Below are positions 55,001-64,000 of a stretch of DNA of 64,000 bases, in pieces (position 1 is the stretch's first letter; every line of letters starts with the position of its first letter). The stretch is from Gracilariopsis chorda (taxonomy: Eukaryota > Rhodophyta > Florideophyceae > Gracilariales > Gracilariaceae). The translations under genes were made by a program, and so were the position numbers. The stretch lies in the NCBI GenBank assembly GCA_003194525.1, contig NBIV01000170.1, positions 109,643 to 173,642 of the forward strand, given 5' to 3'. The notes beneath the pieces were generated by a model. The model had not been told where the DNA came from and did no database searches. It worked only from the letters and a program-made list of their open reading frames with translations.

Positions 55001-55192
55001 CTGTACTCAACCTCTTCAAGTTGTCTCTCGCAGCTTGTGTGATATAGAATCGCCCTCCGACTGTTTTTCAACTTCTGAGAAGCGGTCGAAAGTCAACGTT
55101 CGCGGATTCCTTTGCACAGAATCAGAGTTGCAGCCGCGGGCGGCCCACTCAACCTCGGTTCACGGTTTAGTCTTTGCGCTCTTCTGACTACA

Positions 55193-56398
55193 ATGCAAAG
55201 TCGGAATCCCCCAAAAGAGCGTACATCACATGTTGCTCGAATGCAAGCAAGCAATCTTCCAATTCGTCGTTCTGGGCGTTATCGTTGCCCAAATCCAAAG
55301 TATTTCCATGGCAATCCACCAATTACTCCTCGTGCAGATATTGCGGATATTGTTGATGAAATCTTAGAAGAAGGTGGGCCTTCAGATTCAAACACTGCCG
55401 GCACTTCTACGTATGCTTCGTTTTCTTCATCAGGTGGTAGTCGGCAATCTTCGTCGAGTACTTCGTCTTCTGGAAGTTCTTCTCATATGTCTGCTGGTGG
55501 ATCATCTTCGAATTCTCTTCAAACGTCACAGGGTGAGTGGGCCATTGAAAAGCTAATGGTGGGAGATGGAACCCGGCTTGGAAACAAAATGTTTCGACAT
55601 GGAATGGTTTATGCATGTGCGTCATCTCGAGGTGGCATTGACCAATTTCATGAGATTGATGTCAACTCGATTTCACTCTTCGATGAAGACGGGGACTCTG
55701 TGTCCCGAATCATGATTGCTGAGACTCCACATGCACGGCGCCAAATTCCGCAGAAGAAATTTCGTGTTAGCTTCGGTGTTTCGTCATCTTCTACTTCTGG
55801 TGGACAGGGGTATACCAAAAGGATATTGGATGCCATTCGGAGATATACAGGATGTAGCATTGTTATTGGAAAACCTGGTGCTCGTTCAACTGTCCCTGGC
55901 CTACGGCAATTTCATGATCCCCGCGGTAATAGGCCATTCTGGCGACAGAACAGCGGCAGTTGTCTTCTTGCTGCCGCTACAAACTGCGCATATCATATGG
56001 CTCTATATCGTTCTAGGTCGAGCACGAAAGCCGCAGAGTTCGCAGGTCGACTGGAGAATGCACTGTTTCAGTTTCCTCATGTACTGGCAAGTGTTGCTAG
56101 TGCATCAAATGCTATTCAAACTTCTGGTCTCGGGCTTGATGTTCGGCGTATACCAAACTACATGTACACCTTTGGTTTCTTAGCTGGTTTCTCTGGTCCT
56201 CATTGGTACCTGGTTCGCCTTCGCAATAATTCTGGAATAGACCATGTCATTGTCATTGATTCTTTGAAAGGGATCATAATCGACAGTGCCGAGTCCCGTC
56301 ATCTTAGACTATCCATGAGTTCTTTGAAACTTTGTGGTGGAGGTGAGCGACGCAATCCTCGCGTCGCAGAAGTACGAAAGATGTACTTCACGCATTAG
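55193..56398 (+). CDS. Papain-like cysteine peptidase-like protein, antisense gene of an LTR element
   Basis: Intact, 401 codons from the ATG at 55193; the frame is open 27 codons further with a TTG start only. The N-terminal part is basic with CPNPKYFHGNPP. Residues about 74-109 are a Ser/Gly tract. The C-terminal half has WRQNSGSCLLAAATN, with Gln 252 and Cys 257 spaced much as the oxyanion Gln and nucleophile of papain-fold enzymes. HWYLVRLRNNSGIDHVIVID gives His 351 and Asp 356, and GIIIDSAESRHLRL resembles the block after the His in transposon-associated papain-like domains. This suggests a cysteine protease or deubiquitinase-like enzyme, by inference from motifs only. Its own TATA box, the antisense direction and its presence in two copies make it a standing part of the element. 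It converges on pol with about 115 bp between the ends. Confidence 0.75.
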   Translation: MQSRNPPKERTSHVARMQASNLPIRRSGRYRCPNPKYFHGNPPITPRADIADIVDEILEEGGPSDSNTAGTSTYASFSSSGGSRQSSSSTSSSGSSSHMSAGGSSSNSLQTSQGEWAIEKLMVGDGTRLGNKMFRHGMVYACASSRGGIDQFHEIDVNSISLFDEDGDSVSRIMIAETPHARRQIPQKKFRVSFGVSSSSTSGGQGYTKRILDAIRRYTGCSIVIGKPGARSTVPGLRQFHDPRGNRPFWRQNSGSCLLAAATNCAYHMALYRSRSSTKAAEFAGRLENALFQFPHVLASVASASNAIQTSGLGLDVRRIPNYMYTFGFLAGFSGPHWYLVRLRNNSGIDHVIVIDSLKGIIIDSAESRHLRLSMSSLKLCGGGERRNPRVAEVRKMYFTH

Positions 56399-56511
56399 CA
56401 ATAGCAAATAATCATATTCAATATGCAAAATGCTTAGATATGCATATGCAGTCTTCATGAATCTTCAATAAATCAAATGCTTAATGCTTAATCAAAGTTG
56501 TTTCTTAATCT

Positions 56512-57112
56512 TCCAGTATCAATGGGCGTCGGCGATAGAGTTTCAATGTCCTTGCATGAATAAGTTGTCTTGTCACTCTACCGTGCATACTTTTTAGTTC
56601 ATAGCGAGGGTGATTGGCGCTGGTCACACGGCATGGGCCGAAGTACTTGGATGTAAAGGCCGGTCATTTCTTAGCAGGGTTAAGTGCTTTGCCTTTGCAG
56701 ATGAGCGCCTCATCACCAACTTTAAATGTGATAATTCGCGTATGTCTAGTCTTCGGTTGAGATTGATCTTCAATCCTCTTGAATCTTCTCGAAATCAAAG
56801 TATCTAGTTCCAATTTCCGATGAGTCTCAGTGGCAGCTAGAAGTAATGGGGTGGCGTCATCATTAGTCATTCGGGGAGGAATTCCGTACAGGAGTTCAAA
56901 AGGTGAACTGCCTCCTCGAAGTGAACGGCGCCGATATCCGTATAGGACACCGAGAATTGCTTCATCCCAAGTCTTCTGAGACTCTAAAACAGTTTTTCTC
57001 ATAGCATTCTTCAAAGTTCCAATCATCCTCTCAGCTCTTCCATTTGACATTGGAGCATAGGCCAATACGGTTTTCCATACAATGCCATGCTCACTCGTAA
57101 AGTTCGTTAAAG
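56512..57112 (-). pseudogene. Integrase C-terminal part (copy 2)
   Basis: Minus strand, TLTNFTSEHGIVWKTVLAYA, MSNGRAERMIGTLKNAMRK (carrying the third catalytic residue, Glu) and LLYGIPPRMTND, to NPAKK and then TGA, the same stop as in copy 1. It continues PAFTSKYFGPCRVT to the pol end near 56512. Over the roughly 500 bp up to the TGA it differs from copy 1 at only a few bases, far fewer than the antisense gene and LTR next to it. Confidence 0.85.
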
Positions 57113-57919
57113 TGAAGTGCAACGCCCTCAGGGAGGGATTCTGGGTACTTGAACGCTTTCTCGATATTATCGGTTGTGTAGTGTGTATATGAACTACGCC
57201 CCACAATGGTGGGTATGGACACGTGGGACACGGTTTTGGGTCAATTGGCAGTTGGCCATAGTAGTGGATGTTGCCACGGAATGTGGAGTATTTTAGTTAA
57301 TTTTATTTATTATTTTCACACCCATTTCTGGGAAGCTAGTACTTAGTGCGACGGCGCACTGCCGTCGCACCAGTAAACCTTCCCCAACAAGGGACCCCAA
57401 CCTGGGGAATTGGCTCTGAGCTTTACCGCCTCCGCGTGTTCTCAACTCCTCCTTGGAGGGAAGCACCGTAGTGTACGGAAGTTCACCCCCCTTGCACATC
57501 TAAAGGAGACCCATCATTGGGAGTACTAATTGTTCCAATCATATTGGTGTTTCGCCCTGTATAGGGAGTCCTGTCCACCGGCATTGCCGTATCTACTCGT
57601 CGCTCTCGCGACCCACTCGTCCTTCCTCTTTCCCCTTTTTAGGGTAGCACCTCCCGCTATCCGCGGCCCTCTTGTGCGCATCCGCTCACACACCCCCACT
57701 TACGTGGAAACATACCTCTACTGAGGATCACGCCCCGCTCACGCGGATACCGATTCTTCGCCTTCACCTCCCTGCGCGAGTCGCGACAGGTGTCCCTGGT
57801 CTTACAAACCGGCTTCGCCGTGACACCTCTGGGAGGGCTCTACCCATCTGGGTTCACCTCGTGAGAGGAAGATCCCGGACGTCTTTCGGTGTTTTTCCCC
57901 TTTGGGGCATTGCACCACA
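57113..57919 (+). repeat. Inferred 5' LTR of the GC-rich element
   Basis: TG...CA ends (TGAAGTGCAACG and CACCACA) and the adjoining primer-binding site define it. The partner LTR is outside the window, so it is unproven. Palindromes include CCCTGTATAGGG (57555-57566), CCCCTTTGGGG (57897-57907) and TGCGACGGC/GCCGTCGCA (57347-57369). Confidence 0.6.
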
Positions 57920-57922
57920 AAG

Positions 57923-57939
57923 TGGTCTCCTGACTTAGA
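57923..57939 (+). other. Primer-binding site
   Basis: TGGTCTCCTGACTTAGA, two mismatches from the site of the element at 32.2 kb (32718). Confidence 0.6.
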
Positions 57940-58024
57940 ATCGGTTTTTGTTTTCCCTCTTACGAGGTTTGTTTTCATTCACCGGAAGTTCCGTGATCGT
58001 TTCCCGTCGTAACGGTATTTTCTC

Positions 58025-60197
58025 ATGTCGAGAAATCCCTCCGACGCGGAGCCAGTGGTTACGCGTAGTCGCTCCCGCGACAACGCGGACACTTCCGAAG
58101 TTCGGTTCGTACCCCGTATCCCTATACGGACAAGTTCCAGCCGTGCTGGCGCCGCTTCATCGCGGAATGATACCCCCGGCAGGGAACCCCGGAACTTCCT
58201 TTTGCCCTCGTTATCACCCCCGCAGGGGAATGCAGCATCGACTCCGGCTGTTGCCGCAGTGCCCCAGGCACCCCGGCCTGCTCCCGCTGTCGCGGCTTCA
58301 AGCCCCCGTGGAACGGGCGATAACACCCCCCGGGGACTTCCCTGGAATCCCAGGTCCGCGCTCTGTGGACCGCCCATGACACCCTTGTAGGGAAACTAAA
58401 ATCCCTCCAAGAGGTGGTCTCGGCAACCCCCGTAGAGGAGGTCGCCGAGGAACTCCGTATTTTACGGTCTGACGTCAACTCCGTGTTGGAGAGTTTGGGA
58501 CAACCCGCCGCCTTCATCGAAGGAGTTGAAGCCCGATTTGATCGGATTGGTGCCCGCCTGGAGACGCTGGAGCAGTTCGTCCTCATGGACAAACCATCCC
58601 CGGGTGATCCGGTAAACGAGGCATCGCACAACGACCAGCTTGCTGGGAAGAAGAAACGCCGTCACCGACGGAAACATCACCGAAAATATTCGGACTCCGA
58701 TTCTTCGACATCGTCGGACTCACCCCGAAACCATTCGGTTAGCTCGAGCTCCTCGGACTCCGACTCGGAGGACGAGAAGCGAGGCTACTCCTCCCGCTCG
58801 AAGCGGTCATCGGCCACTGAAGGTGTGGTCCGAACCCGCCAGAAGGGGAGAAGACACCCCGGTCTCCGGAATTGAAACCGACAAACCCGGATTACCGGAA
58901 GCTTTTATCATACCGGTACTACCGGCTTGAAGATTCGTCACTTGGACGTACGCCCCGTGGTACGGGAAAGGTGCGAGAATGCATTAAGCGAATGCAGCTC
59001 TCGCTCCGCAACCAGTATTTTACTGGAGAGGACCCAGTCCTAGTACTGGATTTCCTATCCCGCTTTGTAGCGGAGGCCGATATCCTCGGTATGAATGAGG
59101 GACAAGCCTATTTGGCTTTACCGTATTTCTTACGGGGAGTGGCCGAGGACCAATACACCTCTGTCCGAGGATCTTCTCGCGCCTCCGAGGGAGGAGTTAC
59201 TTGCTGGCCGGAGGCTGTGCAGTATCTTCTGCGCTCCTACGCCACCAACACCGCTATTCAGCAGGCTATCCTCGCTTTGCGAGATACACGCCAGCGTGCT
59301 GGAGAGACCGAGACCGATTACTCGGTGCGCCTTAACAAGGCTTTCCACAGATGTGGTAACGTATACCCCGCTGGGGAGCGCAGTACCATGTTCATTGATG
59401 GTCTTGACCCGGCAATCCGGAGTTTAGTTACCCGTTATCGGGAGGACAAGCGAAGGATCACCTACCTCGAGCTGGTCCAACACGCTCGAGCGGAAGGGGA
59501 TGCACTTCGTGCAAGAACTCCGAACAATCGGTCTAAATCCGCCAAGGCGTTGTTGCTGGAAAGCGAAGCTTCCTCTCTCCCGCTCACCGCGGATGGGAAC
59601 CCTGGACAGGGATTTGATACCGTGCATTTAGCGCAGGGGGATGGTGTGTCGATACCCACCAGTGAGTTACCGTCAACGACGGAGATGACCCATGATACGG
59701 GAACAGAAGATCCCGTTCTATACGGTGGTAACAGTCGGGTTCAACCCCAACGACTCCCGTTTTCAAACGGTCAATCCCGTTATCAACGGCCTGGATGGAC
59801 TGACACCCGCCCTGCGGTTCGCTTCTCCGATACTCGGAATAATAATCCGCGTGTCGCGGTGCTGGCTCTCATTTGCCACCTGTGCTATGCCCATGGCCAT
59901 ACCTCTCCTCAGTGTATTTGTTCACTGAAGGATATGGCCAAGGTGGTGGCAAATTATGAGGCCCTCACTCCAGAGGAGAAACGTTCCGTCCCGACGGCTT
60001 CCTACCTCCGTGCTAAAACGGACTTTTCTCACGCCCTACCACAGACCCCGCGTGCGCGGCAAGCTTCATACACCCCGATTCGGGAGATCACGCAACCATC
60101 CGTTGCAACCCCCGCTTATGCGGATAGAAACCCCCGTCAACGGGATGAAGCACTCGTTGTCGAGGAAACCAACCCACCGCCGAAGGCGGAAAACTAA
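58025..60197 (+). pseudogene. Gag of the GC-rich element
   Basis: The ATG at 58025 opens MSRNPSDAEPVVTRSRSRDN. The phase slips near 58330 and again twice around 58850-58900. The middle has KKKRRHRRKHHRKYSDSDSS and a Ser/Asp-rich stretch. The capsid, EDPVLVLDFLSRFVAEADIL to FHRCGNVYPAGERSTMFIDG, matches the layout of the gag at 32872 (FLQKFKIACD..., TRCGNVI). A CCHC knuckle, CHLCYAHGHTSPQC (about 59875-59916), lies near the end. The slips mean no single product is made as read. Confidence 0.75.
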
Positions 60198-60214
60198 CTG
60201 AGGGAGTCTCCCCT

Positions 60215-63200
60215 TTGGGAGAGGCGTCCTCAAAAACGAGGCTGTTGGCGCCCGAGGCGTCCTCGCCTGGCTCCCCGGTGAAAGTCCTCTCGAGGAAAGA
60301 CACCGCTGACGCGGACTCTGCGCACCTCGGTGTGTTGCGTCGCCCGTGGATACGCAGTAAAAATCCCCGGATTCCCGGTAGAGTCTTGGTCTTGGCCAAG
60401 CGCAATTATAAGGTCTATGCCGACCTTGGCCTTGACCCCCAGTTTATGGTGAGGTTTCTCACCGTCCTGGATACAGGTGCAGGCCCCAACTTTGTTGTGG
60501 AATCATTGTTACCCCCGCTTGTGCGGTCGCGTATCCGCTCTGACGCGGTCCCCGACATTTCGGATGCGAACAACAATCCGTTACAAACGGTGGGCACAGT
60601 GGACCTCTTCGTGAGACTTGGTACATCTGTGGTGAAGTTGGACTTCATCGTTTGCCGTTCACTGGCAGCACCAGTCATACTGGGATGTGATTACTGCGAC
60701 AGATTTGTCGACGCAATCAGGCCCCGCCTCAGGCGTGTAGAACTTGACGACGGATCGTCGGTTCCGATTGTTCGCCGCCCGCTAAAGCGGTCCTCTCGGA
60801 AACAAGTTCCGCTCCCTGCTGCGCAGGAACCACCGCCCGCGTCCCGCGAGTCCACCAAGCTCCGCGTCGCTGCCTCGGTTTCTATACCGGCTGAGTCCCA
60901 AGTCTGGGTACAGGTAAATTCCCGTCAACACGGTCTTCGGGTTATACAACCCCTCGCCTCGTTGTACGAGAAATCCCAGCTGGCGCTGGCTAATGGAATT
61001 GTCTCCATTTCCCCGGATGTTCCTTTCCGGATATTGGTTGCCAACCTTGGCAAACACCCCCAGTATCTGGTCAAACACCAAGTAATTGGGAGTGTAACCC
61101 CCCATCCTATGGGAATGCTGCCAACGAAGATGACAGCCGCCGATGTACTCGGAGTTACCATCTCTTCTGAGGAGTTCACCCCGCCGTCCGAAGACGTCAA
61201 GTCTAAGGAGGGGGAGGAAACCGCTACTTCAGCGTCGAACATACCGAGTAACTCGGAATTGCGAACCACACCTGTTCCACAGGACAATGCTCCATCGAGC
61301 AATGACCGGATTGATCCGGAAAAAGCACTTGAAGCGCTGGACTTCAGCCACGTGCCAGAGTCGCACCGCGACAAACTCCGTACTATGTTACGGGAATTCA
61401 CCACAATGTGGGATGGCTCGCTTGGCGAGATTGATGCAACGGAACACCGGATCGATTTAATCCCCGGTGCGCGACCGGTTGCACAACCCCCTTACAGGGC
61501 AGGTCCGAAAGCTCGGGAAGAGGAGCAGTCCCAGGTGGACAAGATGCTCCGCGCAGGTGTGATTGAGCCCGCTCAATCGCCCTGGGCATCCCCAGTTGTA
61601 CTGGCTTTAAAGGCTGACGGAACCTGGAGGTTCTGTGTCGACTACCGCCGGCTCAATGCCGTGACTGTTAGGGACACGTACCCCATCCCTCGTATGGACG
61701 AGTGCATTTGACTCCCTTGGAGACGCCACCGTGTTCACGGCCCTTGATGCCAATTGGGGATATTGGCAAGTACCTGTCAGACAGGAGGATCGCGACAAAA
61801 CCGCATTCACCTGCCATGCAGAACGTACCGCTTCAAGCGGATGCCATTTGGGTTAACCAACGCCCCCGCCACCTTTCAGCGTGCAGTAGATATTCTACTC
61901 AACCGCTTTAAGTGGCGGAGTTGTCTGGTCTACCTTGATGATATTATCATCTTCTCCAACTCGTTGGACGACCATCTCACTCACGTCCGAGACGTGCTGA
62001 CCGTACTCCGCGATGCGGGAATTACCCTCAAGTTGAGGAAATGCGAGTTTTTCACAGATACTGTGAAGTATCTGGGTCACATTATCCGTCCTGGACGGTT
62101 AGCGATCGAGAAAGCTCGAGTCAAATCCCTCGTTGAGGCGAAAGAACCCCGTACTCAAACGGAACTGCGCTCCTTTCTGGGGCTGGTCAACGTCTATCGA
62201 CGGTTTATCCCGAACTTTTCGGATACTGCAGCGCCCCTGAACGCGTTGTTGCGAAAGGGGAACCCCCCAAAACTGGGAACATTTACGCCCGAGCAATCGG
62301 AAGCTTTTAACTTCTTAAAGGAGGCTGTCACATCAGCACCAATCCTACATCTCCCAAAACTTGGGTTGCCATACTCCGTAGATACGGACTCGAGCGACTT
62401 ACCAAGTCGGGTGTGCTCTTTTTCAAACCACCCCCGAGGGGGAACGACATCCAATTGGTTATTGGTCACGTTCGCTCAATGTTCATGAGCGGAACTACTC
62501 CGTATCGAGAAAGAGTGCCTCGCCGTCGTATGGGCGATGACCACTCTGCGCCCTACCTTATGGGAATTCACTTCACCGTGTACACGGATCATTCCTCATT
62601 GAGGTGGTTGATGAATATCTCCGACCCGTCGGGACGCCTCATGCGCTGGAGACTCCGCCTCGCGGAATATGACTTTCAGTCATTTATAAAAAGGGTGCGC
62701 AGAAACTCAGGCCGACGCTTTATCGCGGTTACCCCACAAGTGGGAAGCACTCCCAAGGAGGATGATGAAGTCCCATGCTTCATGGCTATAGACCCGGATG
62801 ATCCGGAACATGCCGTCGAGGCTAGGCCAGAAACCTGGGACGAGGATGCTGATTTTGACGAACTACTCGCATCGCGAGATAATCTGAGAACCCGTTACCG
62901 GAAACTTTGTACGTATCACCGGAAGAAATGATCCGAGAACAATTCGGCGACCCATTCTGTACGAGAATTCGTGCCCGTATCAACGGTGGTGAAGATCTCC
63001 CTTTCGGGGTAAACGACAAAGGCTACCTCGTAAGAAAGGTCGAAGCCCGCCCACAGATTGTGGTACACATTCCTGCAATCGTGGGTGTTACATCTATCAC
63101 ACTACGCCCCATTGGAGGTCACCCAGGTGGGAGGAAACTCTACCTAACCCTGCGAAGGGATTTCTATGGCCGCAATGGCGGTGGATTGCTACGCAACTGT

Positions 63201-64000
63201 GCGGTTTTGTAGCGAATGCGCGAAGATCGCGTCATAACTCCGCAAAAATGCGAAGAAGATGAAACTATTCCCCGCAAGGGCGCCGCTCGAGTTTATTGCG
63301 ATCGATTTTTCTCGGACCATTACTCACCACGAAACGTGGAAACAGTTTACTTGTCATTACCGACCGCTTTTTCTAAGCTGGTACGGACTGTCCTCTTCGG
63401 AGGATACCGCTCTCACGGTGGCCCAGGCTCTGGTGACGCACTGGATTTTGTCTACGGTCCCCCTGTAGAGGTGCTCTCTACAAACGGGAAGCAGTTCGTG
63501 AGCAAGTTCTTCCAGGATGTTTGTCGCATCCTGGATGTCAAGAACTTGTTCACGACTACCTACCACCCCAGTGTAATGGGCAAGTTGAACGGTTTAACCG
63601 GACGTTACTCGCGGCGTTACGTTCCTACGTCGCTGACCACCCAGCGAATTGGGATCTCTACGCTGATGCGGTAACCTACGCGTACAATAGGTACACCGGA
63701 CTACCGGAGTTTCGCCATTCGAGTTAGTTCTATCTAGAACACCCCGCCTGTGGCGCTGGAACCCCAAGCTACCTTGGACAATTTCCCATCTGTGGGTATC
63801 TACCGGCAGCAATGGAAGCGATGGCTTTCCAAGCTGGTCCCCGCTGCGCGGAAGTCTATGGCACGGGCCCAAGCCGCTTACAAGCGGGATTTTGACGCTC
63901 GCGTGCGAGGAAAACCATCCCCGATTCGGGCAAATAACTACGTCTTCATCAGGAAGGAATACTACAACCCGGAACGGGAGAAGCGTCACAAACTCTCACC
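60215..64000 (+). pseudogene. Pol of the GC-rich element
   Basis: Protease: FLTVLDTGAGPNFVVESLLP (about 60454). RT: WRFCVDYRRLNAVTVRD up to MDECI, where an extra T near 61710 breaks the phase, then KRMPFGLTNAPATFQR and LVYLDDIIIFSNS (about 61930-61965). RNase H is broken near 62400 and recovers as FTVYTDHSSLRWLMNISDPS. Integrase: PIGGHPGGRKLYLTLRRDFY, a displaced CSEC, APLEFIAID and GQVERFNRTLLAALRS, but the second Asp region reads LSTNGKQF, lacking the Asp of TDNG. At least six one-base slips occur. It ends at the window edge in the integrase C-terminal part. Confidence 0.82.

Larger units (their letters stand above)
54698..57112 (-). mobile_element. Sister copy of the antisense-gene LTR element (copy 2, partial)
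   Basis: On the minus strand: integrase C-terminal part (57112-56512), antisense gene (on plus, 55193-56398) and 3' LTR (54950-54698). Similarity to copy 1 stops abruptly at 57112, where the GC-rich element begins with TG. The missing 5' part is therefore expected beyond that element, outside the window. Confidence 0.85.
57113..64000 (+). mobile_element. GC-rich gypsy element, palindrome-saturated, cut by the window edge
   Basis: Starts with TG at 57113, exactly where copy 2 is interrupted. An inferred 5' LTR (57113-57919) is followed by a primer-binding site like that of the element at 32.2 kb, then gag and pol. It is GC-rich and full of CCG...CGG and CCC...GGG palindromes from its first 20 bases. 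Gag and pol have many one-base frame breaks, unlike the stop-only pattern elsewhere. The 3' end is outside the window. Confidence 0.85.

Noticed and set aside
57979-58377. 132-codon minus-strand open frame opposite gag
   Set aside because: A shadow of GC-rich gag coding sequence. Unlike the antisense gene at 55193 it has no motif, no TATA box and no second copy.

Overview
The window looks nuclear and eukaryotic, from a repeat-rich genome. Two Helitron relics, several Ty3/gypsy chromovirus-type LTR retrotransposons, Ty1/copia gag relics and a LINE reverse-transcriptase relic make up most of it, and only two intact ORFs look like host genes. Both are single-exon as read. There are no operons, Shine-Dalgarno sites, rRNA genes or CRISPR arrays. 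Compact intronless genes between nested elements would fit a multicellular alga or another protist, but nothing here fixes the species.

Layout. 0-15.3 kb holds two related but divergent Helitron Rep-helicase relics (71-2462 and about 10.7-15.3 kb), with gypsy and copia fragments, a broken two-finger zinc-finger gene and a 68-bp tandem repeat between them. 17.6-22.3 kb is a degraded gypsy element (gag, protease, RT, RNase H, integrase, chromodomain). 22.3-28.6 kb is mostly featureless apart from an intact quinone-oxidoreductase-like gene (minus strand). 28.6-42.7 kb is a nested pair: a minus-strand gypsy element (250-bp LTRs, target duplication AAACC) split in its gag-pol by a plus-strand gypsy element (548-bp LTRs, target duplication GTTTC). 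42.7-47.5 kb holds a perfect long hairpin, a host-like cysteine-rich membrane-protein gene and the LINE relic. 47.5-54.3 kb is a third LTR element (target duplication CTTTC), with a partial sister copy in opposite orientation at 54.7-57.1 kb. 57.1-64.0 kb is a GC-rich gypsy element that runs off the right edge and appears to have jumped into the sister copy.

Two signals stand out. First, the third LTR family carries an extra gene between integrase and the 3' LTR, antisense to pol, with its own TATA box. One copy (55193-56398) is an intact 401-codon ORF with Gln, Cys, His and Asp placed as in papain-fold cysteine peptidases. Second, the gypsy element at 32.2-41.2 kb is saturated with micro-palindromes of the form ACC-N(3-8)-GGT, and the one at 57.1-64 kb with CCG...CGG or CCC...GGG. 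They run through coding regions, LTRs and untranslated DNA, and each family has its own core. I know of no described explanation.

Most element ORFs are broken by in-frame stops rather than by frameshifts. The two best LTR pairs differ by about 18 substitutions and no indels.
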